Below, one piece after another: positions 1-8,200 of a stretch of DNA of 22,407 nucleotides (position 1 is the first letter of the stretch; each line of letters begins with the position of its first letter). The notes under the pieces were generated by a model. That model saw nothing but the letters and a program-made list of their open reading frames with translations. It made no database searches and was not told the DNA's origin. This DNA comes from Cytophagales bacterium (GTDB lineage Bacteria > Bacteroidota > Bacteroidia > Cytophagales > Cyclobacteriaceae): contig DNTA01000035.1 in NCBI GenBank assembly GCA_003500135.1, forward strand, positions 1-22,407, in the 5' to 3' direction. A program made the position numbers and the translations under genes.

Positions 1-2365
1 GACGTTAGTCAGAATAAAAAAGGTATGGTAAAATAAAACCATGCCTGTTGCCAAAAAGGAGCCTTAATTTTAATGTGTAGATCTACCCCATCCTCTTCCC
101 ACAAGCCATGAGGGTTGGCAGCTCTTAATTGAAACACATAATCACCCGGGGGTAAAGAAGTATAGCGGGCCAATTGTGGTTTGTCCACGAACATCCAGTC
201 TTCTTCAAACCCTTTGAGCCTGAACTTGAATCGGCCATACTGAATATTGATAAAATCAATTGCATCGTAGGAAATGGAAACAGGGTTCTGCCTGTGGCGG
301 TGCACAATTGAATCAGTGTAGTGCAACGATTTTTCCAGCACCATCCCATTTTCCGGGTTCATCATTTCGTTATTGGTATAAAAATTTGAAAAATATGAAT
401 TGGGAATGCTCCGGAAGGGCCCTTCACTACCCTCAGTAAAATAGGTATGGCCTCCTAAAACTAGGAAATAAAACACATCATTCGCAGATTTAATAAATGC
501 ATTGGTATTGAACCCATTGTTTTGTGACCCATCGTGATAGTTAAAATTGAAAACCTTTTTGTCAGCGACATCAAAAAGGCTTAACCCTTTGTCGGCGCTT
601 ATCAAGAATTTATAATCTGAATTTTCCAATATGCCGTACACAACATTATTTACCAGACCATAGTGTACCGTATAAGTTGAGAATATTTCATTCCCATCGT
701 CAAAAACACTCATACCACCCCCCCCGTTCCAACCCAAAGTCTATTTTTACTATCTCTGTATAAACATTTAATGTGGTTGTTACCCAATGAACCTGCTATA
801 TCGGGATCGCTGTAGTAGTTAGTAATTGTATAATCATTAAGATATATTTTATTCAAGCCGTACTCGGTTCCCATCCATAGAATTTGTTTTTCCTTTTCCA
901 GCAAAAGACTGGTTACTTCATTGGAAGAAAGGCTTGAGGGATCATCGGGACTGGCTTCGAAACTTTTCACATAACCACTGTCCTTTTTGTATAACCATAC
1001 TCCACCGGCACTTCTTCTTATTAATAACAAATCATTTTGGTAATACTCCGGGCTTACAACGCCACCCAGCCCGGGCCGTACATCCTCTATCATTTTCCAT
1101 TCACCAATAGGAATATTGAATTTCACTATGCGGTAACCCACACCTAACCAAAACAGACGCTTACCAGGCAGAATTCCATGAATATATCCTTTATGCAAGC
1201 GCTGCAAGCTGCTATCCATCACATAATAATTTCGGACCACCTGCTGCGATCTATCAAAATAATTAAGACCGTTGAAGGCACCAATCCACACCGAAGTATC
1301 ATCCTCCGTATAAATTAAACTGACATACTGGCTTGACAAGCCTTCGCTGTTTTTGGTCCTTTCCCCAATACTGGTAAACCGGTTCCTTTTTAGGTTATAC
1401 TTATTAATACCATATCCATTGGTACATGCCCAAATAAGTCCAACATCACTTTGGAAAAGCCTTCCCACTGCATTCACTGATAATGAATTTAAGTCTCCCG
1501 GAATATATTGAGCTGAATTTATCAATTCCATTTCCTTATTGAATACCAGTAAAATTCTACTGGCTGCATTGGTCAGGCCATCTTCGGTCTCAAGGACGTC
1601 ATACACTTCGGAAGTCTTAAGCCCGGTTTCGATAGATTGAACGTTGTCAGTTGCCAGGTCGTAATAGAAAAGACCGGGCCTTGAGCATATGTAAATACGG
1701 TTTTTTATACTTTTAATCAACAGGAAAACATCTTCAAACGTATTGGAAACATCAATACTTTAAGTGAGCTCAAATTTGCTGTCATATTGATCAATCCTTT
1801 TGACCCTTGCAATCCAAAATTGACCGCCCCCGACCTGTAAGAGGGACATCACATTGTGTTGATAGATTTTTTCCAGTTCGGTAGGAATACTATATAAACC
1901 CGTTGTTTTATCAAAAAATACGAGGCCCTGTGAAGTAGCTGGCAGCGATGTGTTTGAATCGTAATAATGTATATCCCGAATAAAACCCCTTGGCTCACCC
2001 AAAAAAAAGCCCTTCGTAGGATAGGACTTAAAAGTTTCACTAAAATAATCATAAAAAGATAGCCCCCCTTCAACGCCTACCCATATCCCCTTTCCAGAAT
2101 CCAATGACATGGTGTTCACATAGTTATTCAGAATAGAGGTTGAATCACCCGGGATATGTTGAAACACATCAAATTCATGACCATTGTAACGGTTAAGCCC
2201 ATCTCCGGCGCCAAACCACAAAAAACCCTTTTCATCCTATAAAACAGACTTTATGGCAGATTGTGACAAACCATCTTCAACGGTTATCCACTGGAACCTG
2301 AGTCCTGAAGAAGCCTCGGCATAGATGCATGCCCAAATAAAAACAACCTGAAAGATGTATCTCAT
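1..2365 (-). pseudogene. Decayed two-component-type sensor: Reg_prop beta-propeller plus Y_Y_Y domain (3' part beyond window)
   Basis: Reading from an ATG at 2363-2365 gives a short signal-like leader (MRYIFQVVFIWACIYAEA) and then the usual opening of the family, WITVEDGLSQSAIKSVL, followed by propeller motifs such as LWFGAGDGLNRYNG, IWVGVEGGLSFYD, VWIGAFNGLNYFD and LWMGTEYGLNKIY. A Y_Y_Y domain (FRLKGFEEDWMFVD...YTSLPPGDYVFQLRAAN) and the start of a membrane segment (PFWQQAWFYFTIPFLF) come last. In the family this periplasmic sensor is followed by a histidine kinase or other output domain, which would lie left of the window. The frame is broken four times: TAG at 2237-2239 (where relatives have Q in LQDEKGFLWFG), TAA at 1760-1762, a frameshift in the G run at 718-725, and TGA at 9-11. 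The rest of the frame is clean, so the decay looks recent. An alternative is several sequencing errors, which is less likely for three substitutions. Confidence 0.85.
718..725 (-). repeat. Homopolymer run of eight G (minus strand) at a frameshift
   Basis: On the coding (minus) strand the run reads ACGGGGGGGGTGGTATG. Upstream the frame gives RLWVGTGGVV and then a stop at 710-712; the next frame continues as GGGGMSVFDDGNEIFSTYT. Nine G (or six) would join both halves as WVGTGGGGMSVFDD or WVGTGGGMSVFDD, which matches the usual propeller motif WxGTxGGGL. The tract could be a slippage hot spot, a sequencing error, or a phase-variable site. Confidence 0.75.
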
Positions 2366-2494
2366 GTAAGTTTATAATTTCAGTAAACTGTGAATTATTT
2401 TGCTATTTTGCATTATGTGAATTGTGGCAAATAAAACAACAAAACGATTGCCATAAAATAACGTAAAATTACCCTATTGCACTAAATAATCATC

Positions 2495-3724
2495 ATGAAA
2501 GACCCGATATCGAAAATCAAATCCTTCGCAGAACATCAATTATCTTCTTTGCCAGACTCCTTTACATTTCACAACCTGCCCCGTACCCTCAAGCGAATAG
2601 AGGCCAGCCAACGCCTGATGGAGGCTTCCATATTGTCGGAAGAAGAGCAAGAAAATGTGAAAATAGCGATCTACCTTGAAGATGTAGGGTATAACAAAAA
2701 TAAATCAGATCCCGATCAGGCTTCGAAAGCTATGGCCAGGAAGCTATTGACCGAGTTGGGGTTTGATAATAATAGAATAGAGACCCTACTTGCCCTTATT
2801 CGACATCAGAGAATTGAACAACAGCCGGAATCGGAAATGGATAAGGTAATGAAGGATGCTGAGTTCGAAATTCTGGCCAGCAATGATGTTTTCAAAAGCA
2901 TAGAAGACCTTCGAAAGGAATTTAAAATGGCCTTCGACCAGAATTTCGAAGATGAAGAGTGGTTTAATTATCTGTTGGAATTATTTGAAAAGCATCAGTA
3001 TCACACTGCATATGCTCTGCTCAACTGGGAAAAAAGCAAGAAGAAAAACCTAAAAAAGCTTCGTAAACTACAGGATGTTTACACCAACATAAGCGACACT
3101 TCTTTAAAAGATGCACTGGGAGTAGACGATGACCAGCTGAAAAAGCTGAAGAAAAAATTGAAAAAAGTAGAAGGCCGGTCGGATCGTGGAATAGAAACCA
3201 TGTTCCGTGTCACTTCAGGCAATCACATCAACCTAAGCTCTATGGCCGATAATAAGGCCAACATTCTGATTTCGGTCACTTCGATCATTATCTCTATTTT
3301 GATCGGTTCGTTGATGAACAAGCTCGATAGCAACCCACATCTTATTATGCCGACCTATTTCATCTTATTTGTAAATGTGATCACCATGATATTTGCCATT
3401 CTTGCCACGCGACCACAGGTGAACAAAGGAGTGTTTACCGACGAACAATTGATGAGTGGCAGGATCAACCTCCTCTTTTTTGGCAACTTCCATAAAATGG
3501 AGCAGGACCAGTACAAGGAAGGCATGGTCAAGCTGATGGAAAACGGCGATCTCCTTTACTCCAGTCTGATCGATGACATTTATTTCAATGGCAAAGTGCT
3601 CGGCAGAAAATATAAGCTGCTCCGAATTTCCTACACCATATTCATGTTCGGAATAGTACTTTCCGTTATTTGGTTTGTGATCGCCAATTACCAGTACATA
3701 TCGTTGTATCTCGAGAATTCTTAA
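2495..3724 (+). CDS. Degenerate HD-domain protein with C-terminal Pycsar-type membrane effector domain (PycTM/DUF5706)
   Basis: 409 residues. Residues about 20-150 look like an HD phosphohydrolase domain, but the metal signature is lost: FHNLPRT where relatives have HNLxHT, YLEDVGY (61-66) where they have FHDxGY, DPDQAS where they have HExxS, and DAE (121-123) where they have DAD. A Lys-rich, probably helical linker follows (about 178-230). Residues about 234-405 match the PycTM/DUF5706 type: MFRVTSGNHINLSSMADNKANIL, two membrane segments at about 257-277 and 285-305, a soluble stretch, and a third segment near the C-terminus (ISYTIFMFGIVLSVIWFVI). In Pycsar defence such domains respond to cCMP/cUMP and damage the membrane, but no cyclase gene is near, and stand-alone HD-PycTM proteins are widespread in Bacteroidota. 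The cellular role here is not known. The gene diverges from the decayed sensor across 129 bp, and no clear Shine-Dalgarno site precedes the ATG. Confidence 0.8.
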   Translation: MKDPISKIKSFAEHQLSSLPDSFTFHNLPRTLKRIEASQRLMEASILSEEEQENVKIAIYLEDVGYNKNKSDPDQASKAMARKLLTELGFDNNRIETLLALIRHQRIEQQPESEMDKVMKDAEFEILASNDVFKSIEDLRKEFKMAFDQNFEDEEWFNYLLELFEKHQYHTAYALLNWEKSKKKNLKKLRKLQDVYTNISDTSLKDALGVDDDQLKKLKKKLKKVEGRSDRGIETMFRVTSGNHINLSSMADNKANILISVTSIIISILIGSLMNKLDSNPHLIMPTYFILFVNVITMIFAILATRPQVNKGVFTDEQLMSGRINLLFFGNFHKMEQDQYKEGMVKLMENGDLLYSSLIDDIYFNGKVLGRKYKLLRISYTIFMFGIVLSVIWFVIANYQYISLYLENS

Positions 3725-3797
3725 GCAGGGTAAGAATACCAATTATCTGGTTTATAGCTTTCTGATACTTTGAGCAAAGTACCGGGAAATGGCAATT

Positions 3798-4121
3798 TTA
3801 CAATTTCTTTCTCATGATCACTCTGATATCGTCATCACTAAAGGCAACTGTTTCAACATATTCGTAGCCTTCCAAAGTCAGTTGCTGAAGCGCTATATCC
3901 AACTCACCATAAATATTGAATTTTCTTCCAAATTTATCTCTGTATATCTCAACGTTCCCATCATTTATAATAGCCACCTTACGGCCATAATTTGTTAAGA
4001 CAATATAGTCATACGGTTGTATAAAAGTGGTGGCTCTACTATTATTTTCATTTAAGGTTTGAGCACGAGCAGATACGGCAGTTCCAGCCAATAATAGTAT
4101 TGTCATAGCTACATACTTCAT
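3798..4121 (-). CDS. Small secreted protein of unknown function
   Basis: 107 residues from the ATG at 4119-4121; the upstream extension starts only with TTG and is not needed. The N-terminus (MKYVAMTILLLAGTAVSARA, then Q) is a clear Sec signal peptide with an ARA-Q cleavage site, so the mature protein of about 87 residues is likely periplasmic or surface-exposed. The mature part is short-stranded in look (YDYIVLTNYGRKVAIINDGNVEIYRDKFGRKFNIYGELD) and ends with a basic tail (VIMRKKL). No known domain or catalytic motif is recognised. It converges with the HD-PycTM gene and is a single gene, 137 bp downstream of the MazG-like gene on the same strand. Confidence 0.65.
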   Translation of the reverse strand: MKYVAMTILLLAGTAVSARAQTLNENNSRATTFIQPYDYIVLTNYGRKVAIINDGNVEIYRDKFGRKFNIYGELDIALQQLTLEGYEYVETVAFSDDDIRVIMRKKL

Positions 4122-4146
4122 GATAATCAAGGTTATGTGAATGAAA

Positions 4147-4218
4147 ATCTGTTTTTATCGTTTTCTATTGTATACGAAGCGTTAAAAGAATTTGCCGATC
4201 AAATAATCAAAAACAGAT
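4147..4218. repeat. 10-bp inverted repeat with 52-bp spacing
   Basis: Arms ATCTGTTTTT (4147-4156) and AAAAACAGAT (4209-4218) are exact reverse complements. They lie between the MazG-like gene and the small secreted protein gene, just upstream of the latter. It could be a paired regulator site or chance in AT-rich DNA. Confidence 0.35.
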
Positions 4219-4257
4219 ATCAAACTTGCCTGTGATTACATGAAATATGTTTTTCCG

Positions 4258-4728
4258 CTATTTATCGAGAATACTTTTCAGGTCTGCGGGTGAATAATTG
4301 ATGGACTTTATTGTTTTATTATCGCCTTTGCGATATACGAGGTAATAGCCATCATTTTTTTTGTAGTGGCAATCGGTGTTTTTGTGTTGCTTGTAATAAT
4401 TGACCGTATCGATCGCCTCCTGTTCATTTTTACAGCGCTTACTCATATTGCTACGCTGCACCTCATCAAAAAGGGCTTTGAATTTATCTCCAAGGCCAAA
4501 TTCCAATACAGCTCCACTGAGCACATATTGAATATCACATAGTGCATCGGCAATTTCAACGATATCTTTATCGGCTATGGCATGCTCCAGTTCCTTTAAT
4601 TCTTCCCGTATCAATTCCACACGCAAATCACACCTTTCCTGAGAAGGAATGGCCGGTTCCTGTACAATAGGATGGCCAAAAGTTCGATGAAAATCGGCAA
4701 CCTGGTTTAAAGCATCAATTTTTTCCAT
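4258..4728 (-). CDS. MazG-like all-alpha nucleoside triphosphate pyrophosphohydrolase
   Basis: 156 residues. The N-terminal 100 residues show the MazG/PRA-PH superfamily arrangement: a helix with REELKELEHA (ExxE at about 43-46), then DIVEIADALCDIQYVLSG carrying ExxD (58-61) and a further Asp (65), the acidic residues that bind Mg2+ in this fold. Such enzymes hydrolyse NTPs or dNTPs to the monophosphate and pyrophosphate, often as house-cleaning. The C-terminal 50 residues (about 105-156: TVNYYKQHKNTDCHYKKNDG..) contain a small basic, Tyr-rich extension of a kind seen in phage-like and Bacteroidota relatives, where the MazG-like core is followed by a short tail about the nucleotide-handling state. 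Substrate cannot be told from sequence. It diverges from the secreted-protein gene at 4876. Confidence 0.75.
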   Translation of the reverse strand: MEKIDALNQVADFHRTFGHPIVQEPAIPSQERCDLRVELIREELKELEHAIADKDIVEIADALCDIQYVLSGAVLEFGLGDKFKALFDEVQRSNMSKRCKNEQEAIDTVNYYKQHKNTDCHYKKNDGYYLVYRKGDNKTIKSINYSPADLKSILDK

Positions 4729-4781
4729 TTAAAAAGCATTCAGAATTACAAAATAATTTCATTTATTGCGAATCTTTAAAA

Positions 4782-4806
4782 ATCACAAATAAAAACCATT
4801 TGTGAT
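4782..4806. promoter_or_regulatory. 9-bp perfect dyad between divergent genes (operator or hairpin)
   Basis: ATCACAAAT (4782-4790), a 7-nt spacer, and ATTTGTGAT (4798-4806), followed on the plus strand by A and seven T. It sits between the divergent MazG-like gene (start 4728) and the secreted-protein gene (start 4876). The hairpin plus T run would resemble an intrinsic terminator, but no gene upstream on the plus strand needs one, so an operator or leader attenuator is also possible. Confidence 0.45.
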
Positions 4807-4875
4807 ATTTTTTTGTAGGAATGTCTATATTAGTAAAACAAAAAGGAGCAAAACCCCTAAATAAAAAAACAAGAC

Positions 4876-5697
4876 ATGCAACAAGAGTATTTGATCAGAA
4901 AGATTACTTTTTTATTCATCTTTTCTGTTTTTTTATCTTCCAGTGCGTATGCACAAAAAGAAGAAAGCGAAGTTAAGGAGTTTATTACAGATTTCACAGA
5001 GGCCTATTCCGGTTTACCTAAATCCAAGAATGTTGAGAGCGTAAAAAAATACGTCTCTAAAAGTCTCTATTCAACCATTATCAATGCCAATGTGATCGGC
5101 AACTTCGGTCTGATCCAAAGTGATTACGTTGACTTTGAAAACTACCTGATGAGCGTGGTACAAAACCCAGAGATTTCTTTGGTATATAAAATAAGAAGCT
5201 TCGAAAAAGTATATGTGCGAGGTGTATCCGCAGTAGTAGTATGCGATATTGAAAGCCAGGTGGCAAGAAGCGGCGTGATTTGGCAAAAAACCAATGAAAC
5301 TACTTCCTTTGTTTTGAAGAAAAACAAGAACGGCTGGAAGATATTGAGTTTCAATGTCGTAAGCATAGAGGAAGAGCTGAACAGAGGTACATGCCTGTGC
5401 GAACTTTTCGCCGCCAGTACCGGTAACTACATTTCGAAATCCACTGTACCAACCGGCGAGACCTACACGACCAATATCGATGACTTTCAGTTTACACCCA
5501 AGCCCGATGGAATGATTTACATCCAGCAGGGAGACCATTACTATTCATGGATCAGAGATGGTGCATTGAAAAAAATGAATGGTTCTGCCGAAGACGAATT
5601 ATTGGGGACCGCAATTGATGAAATAGAAGCCATCATGAAGATTTTGTCGAAAGACCTGTATTCTGAAGAATGTACGAACTTCAAGAGAAGGAGATAA
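4876..5697 (+). CDS. Secreted protein of unknown function with NTF2-like N-terminal half
   Basis: 273 residues. A Sec signal peptide covers residues 1-26 (hydrophobic core ITFLFIFSVFLSSSAYA, then Q27). Residues about 30-165 have the look of an NTF2/SnoaL-like cone: a helical start (EVKEFITDFTEAYSGL), then strands including YKIRSFEKVYVRGVSAVVVCDIES and TTSFVLKKNKNGWKILSFNVVSIE, the WKI strand being typical of such folds. The C-terminal part has a Cys-x-Cys pair (C173, C175) and a strand-turn-strand stretch (GMIYIQQGDHYYSWIRDGAL). No catalytic motif is recognised. It is a single gene closed by a strong terminator 20-50 bp after its stop. The fold call is inference from the strand pattern only. 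Confidence 0.65.
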   Translation: MQQEYLIRKITFLFIFSVFLSSSAYAQKEESEVKEFITDFTEAYSGLPKSKNVESVKKYVSKSLYSTIINANVIGNFGLIQSDYVDFENYLMSVVQNPEISLVYKIRSFEKVYVRGVSAVVVCDIESQVARSGVIWQKTNETTSFVLKKNKNGWKILSFNVVSIEEELNRGTCLCELFAASTGNYISKSTVPTGETYTTNIDDFQFTPKPDGMIYIQQGDHYYSWIRDGALKKMNGSAEDELLGTAIDEIEAIMKILSKDLYSEECTNFKRRR

Positions 5698-5715
5698 CCT
5701 TTCTAAAAAGGGAAT

Positions 5716-5751
5716 AAAAAAAGGCATTTGGACTTCCAAGCGCCTTTTTTT
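5716..5751. terminator. Bidirectional intrinsic terminator between convergent genes
   Basis: An A run (5716-5722), GGCATTTGG (5723-5731), a 4-nt loop, CCAAGCGCC (5736-5744, one mismatch and one G-U) and seven T (5745-5751). It serves the secreted-protein gene on the plus strand and the DUF6952-like gene ending at 5773 on the minus strand. Confidence 0.85.
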
Positions 5752-5772
5752 GTTATGGCTAAAACCTGAATA

Positions 5773-6015
5773 TCAGGTGATAGATGTTCTTACTTTAGAG
5801 GTATACTCCCGCAGCGCTTTTTTGAATTCGAGCCCTTCGGCATTCATTTTTTCCCGGATCCATACAGCAGCGATCACGTGGGTGAATTGCTCACCTTCAT
5901 CTTCTCCTTCCACTTCAATACCCGGGTTCTCCCCTTCTTCAAAAGCGGCTTCGGCCTGTTTCAGCGTTTCGAGGTCGTGCTGTTCAACTAGCTTTTTGAT
6001 TACTGGTATTTTCAT
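5773..6015 (-). CDS. Small acidic DUF6952-like protein
   Basis: 80 residues. It begins MKIPVIKKLVEQHDLETLKQAEAAFEE and ends in a helix FKKALREYTSKVRTSIT, with an acidic centre (EVEGEDEGEQFTHVIAAVWIREKM). The opening MKxPVIxxL, the position of the central helix and the length agree with the DUF6952 family of Bacteroidota, whose genes I recall lying next to thioredoxin genes. Here the thioredoxin gene is 37 bp upstream on the same strand, so the two are probably cotranscribed. There is no signal peptide, so the protein is cytoplasmic. Its function is unknown; a role in redox or peroxide handling is only suggested by the neighbour. Family assignment is from memory of the pattern. Confidence 0.7.
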   Translation of the reverse strand: MKIPVIKKLVEQHDLETLKQAEAAFEEGENPGIEVEGEDEGEQFTHVIAAVWIREKMNAEGLEFKKALREYTSKVRTSIT

Positions 6016-6052
6016 TTCGTTTACGTTAGGTTATTCAATTGTACGGTTCAGC

Positions 6053-6367
6053 TTAAATAGAAGAAAGCATGTCGACTACTGCTTCTTCTTTGTTTGTAGC
6101 TTTTCCATCCTGTTTTTCACCTGTTTTGAACATGGCGAAGAAAGGCAGGTTGTCAACCCTGGCGGTATGTCGTGCATCGGGGTTCTGTTCGGCATTGATA
6201 TTAACAAACTTTACCCCTTCAAAGCGCTCGTCTTCCGAAAGTCTTCTGAATTTAGGTTTAAATAGCCGGCAGCTACCGCACCAGTCAGCAAAATACATCA
6301 CCGCCACCTTATCATTTTCTTCTAATGTCTTTTTGAATGATTCGTCGTTTAATGTTTCAACAGCCAT
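6053..6367 (-). CDS. Thioredoxin family protein
   Basis: 104 residues, the length of a single thioredoxin domain, with no signal peptide. The redox motif is WCGSC (C30, C33), a variant of the usual WCGPC, preceded by VMYFAD and followed by RLFKPKFRRL. The conserved cis-proline is present in NLPFF (P75), and KFVNINAEQNPDARHTARVDN matches the strand-helix leading to it. Such proteins reduce disulfides in the cytoplasm; Ser in place of Pro in CGPC tends to shift the redox potential upward. It lies 86 bp downstream of the class V PLP enzyme and 37 bp upstream of the DUF6952-like gene, all on the minus strand, and could form one transcript with them. Confidence 0.9.
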   Translation of the reverse strand: MAVETLNDESFKKTLEENDKVAVMYFADWCGSCRLFKPKFRRLSEDERFEGVKFVNINAEQNPDARHTARVDNLPFFAMFKTGEKQDGKATNKEEAVVDMLSSI

Positions 6368-6453
6368 ATTAAAATAAGTTTTAATTTAAACACCATTTAC
6401 AACGAGAAATAGTTCCCATTGTTCAAATTATAATTCGTATTTCAAAATATTGT

Positions 6454-7944
6454 TCACAGTATAAAGAGCGCCTCCGTCTTCCCTTCAATATTATTATTGA
6501 AGTCCTTATGGGTAAAATCAGCGGAAGATGTGATATATTCATACGAAAGCGCCCACTCTTCGCCCTTACGCACCACCTCTTCTATTGCATTCAAAATATA
6601 CTCCAGCTCCTGATTGCTCATCGTTGGATGCAGCGAAAGCCTCACCCATCCGGGTTTCTGGGAAAAATCACCTCTGTCGATCTGTTCCGTGATCATTTTA
6701 CTTCGCTCCTTATCGACGTGAAGCAGATAGTGACCATAGGTACCGGCACATGAACAGCCGCCTCTTACCTGGATGCCAAACCTGTCATTGAGTAGCCTGA
6801 CCACCAGATTGTAGTGCATGTTTTCGACAAAGAAGGAAATAACGCCCAGCCGGTCTTTCTTCCCTTTGGCCAAAACATGTATCTCAGGCACATCATTGAG
6901 TACTTCAAATGCCCTATCCACCAGCTCCTTCTCCCGTGCCCTGATATTATTTATTCCCATTTCTTCCTTAAGCCTGATGCAAAGGGCGGTTCTAATGGCC
7001 TGAATAAAACCTGGTGTTCCGCCATCTTCCCTGATCTCTATATCGTCAAAGTAGGCATGTTGCCCCCATGGATTGGTCCATCTCACCGTACCTCCACCCG
7101 GATGATCCGGTATTCTGTTTTGATAGAGCTTTTTACAAAAAATCAATACGCCTGAGGTGCCGGGGCCACCTAAAAATTTATGTGGGGAAAAAAAGATGGC
7201 GTCCAGTTTTTGTTTTTCATTTTCCGGGTGCATGTCGATAGCGACATAAGGTGCGCTTGCGGCAAAATCCACGAAACAGTACCCACCAAATTCGTGCATC
7301 ACCTCAGCCAATTCGTGATAGGGTGTAATAATACCCGTAACGTTAGAACAAGCCGTGAAGGAGCCAATCTTAATCCTGCGGTTTTTATAATGTTCGAGCT
7401 CTTTTCGAAGGTATTCCGGATTAATGGTCAGGTCTTCGTTTGGAGGTATGATCACCACATCGCAGATCGACTCCAGCCATGGGGTGTGATTACTGTGGTG
7501 CTCCATATGACTAATGAAAACCACCGGCCGGTCTTCTTCGGGCAAATCAACGCTGGACTCAAACTTTTCGGGTAATTTGAGACCGAGTATTCGCATAAAC
7601 TTGGCATGAACGGAAGTCATACCAAATCCAGCGGTTATGATCACATCATCCTGGTTGGCATTGACGTGTTTTTTGATGATATGGTGTGCTTTGTGATAGG
7701 CAATCGTCATGCGTTGCCCAGTTTCGCTGGATCCCGAATGCGTATTCCCTACAAATGGTCCTACAAAATCTTTAATCTTATCTTCTATGGGCCCATACAA
7801 ACGACCACTTGCTATCCAGTCGGCATAAATAAGCGGTTTGATACCAAAAGGGGTTTCAAAAGTAGTGTCGATACCCACTATATCTTTCCTAAACGTATTG
7901 AAATGCTGCTCAAGAGTGGTAGGTTTATTTGCATGCTCGATCAT
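6454..7944 (-). CDS. Aminotransferase class V-fold PLP enzyme (cysteine desulfurase-like)
   Basis: 496 residues from the ATG at 7942-7944; a longer form starts only with TTG at 8013. The order of motifs is that of class V fold-type I enzymes: ADWIASGRLYGPIEDKI at the start, GFGMTSVHA at the phosphate-binding loop, MEHHSNHTPW (His149/150, ring stacking), DFAAS with Asp226, and FFSPHKFLGGPGTSG with the PLP lysine K256. Late in the chain VRGGCSCAGTYGHYLL carries two Cys (397, 399) where cysteine desulfurases and selenocysteine lyases place the reactive Cys loop. A desulfurase or lyase is therefore likely, but this subfamily is longer than SufS/CsdA (about 410) and its substrate is not known to me. 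No scaffold or Suf gene adjoins; a thioredoxin gene follows downstream. Confidence 0.85.
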   Translation of the reverse strand: MIEHANKPTTLEQHFNTFRKDIVGIDTTFETPFGIKPLIYADWIASGRLYGPIEDKIKDFVGPFVGNTHSGSSETGQRMTIAYHKAHHIIKKHVNANQDDVIITAGFGMTSVHAKFMRILGLKLPEKFESSVDLPEEDRPVVFISHMEHHSNHTPWLESICDVVIIPPNEDLTINPEYLRKELEHYKNRRIKIGSFTACSNVTGIITPYHELAEVMHEFGGYCFVDFAASAPYVAIDMHPENEKQKLDAIFFSPHKFLGGPGTSGVLIFCKKLYQNRIPDHPGGGTVRWTNPWGQHAYFDDIEIREDGGTPGFIQAIRTALCIRLKEEMGINNIRAREKELVDRAFEVLNDVPEIHVLAKGKKDRLGVISFFVENMHYNLVVRLLNDRFGIQVRGGCSCAGTYGHYLLHVDKERSKMITEQIDRGDFSQKPGWVRLSLHPTMSNQELEYILNAIEEVVRKGEEWALSYEYITSSADFTHKDFNNNIEGKTEALFIL

Positions 7945-8162
7945 CTCATTCAATTCAATCCATAAAAACAGCAAATTAAAAAAGAAATTTTCAACTGACG
8001 AGCGATTCACCAATTTTAGTTTAGTTGTTCTATTTTGTTAGTTTTACAATAAGCTACCGAAGGGAAGTTTAAGCCGGAAAATGACCATGTGAGTATTGCA
8101 ATGACCTGTTTGAGGTGAGGCGGAAATTTATTGATTTAATTTTTAAAAATTCATGACCATTA

Positions 8163-8196
8163 TTGCCAATAACTTATTAATTCCACTCTAGTTTTG
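8163..8196 (+). promoter_or_regulatory. Bacteroidota-type promoter (TTG ... TAGTTTTG)
   Basis: TAGTTTTG at 8189-8196 matches the Bacteroidota -7 consensus TAnnTTTG exactly. A TTG at 8163-8165 could serve as the -33 element, but the 23-nt gap is longer than the usual 19-21. The start of transcription would be about 8201-8204, right at the first base-paired stretch of the candidate RNA. Confidence 0.5.
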
Positions 8197-8200
8197 CCGC

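Noticed and set aside
2495..3724. A complete Pycsar defence system
   Set aside because: Only a PycTM-like effector domain is present; no pyrimidine cyclase gene is within the window, and stand-alone HD-PycTM proteins are common in Bacteroidota.
3365..3742. Open frame of 125 codons on the minus strand
   Set aside because: It lies wholly against the strand of the HD-PycTM gene, whose frame has clear domain motifs; the protein has no recognisable pattern.
4782..4806. CRP-like binding site
   Set aside because: CRP sites read TGTGA-N6-TCACA; here the half-sites are in the opposite order with another spacing.
5071..5538. Open frame of 155 codons on the minus strand
   Set aside because: Antisense to the secreted 273-residue protein, which has a signal peptide and a matching terminator.
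5764..5778. Dyad ACCTGA-ATA-TCAGGT, resembling the CCTGA-TAA-TCAGG hairpin at 8260-8272
   Set aside because: Only two copies with different surroundings, the first across a stop codon; too short to call a repeat family.
6814..7575. Plus-strand open frames of 113 and 131 codons
   Set aside because: They are shadows of the PLP enzyme, whose motifs are intact in the opposite strand.
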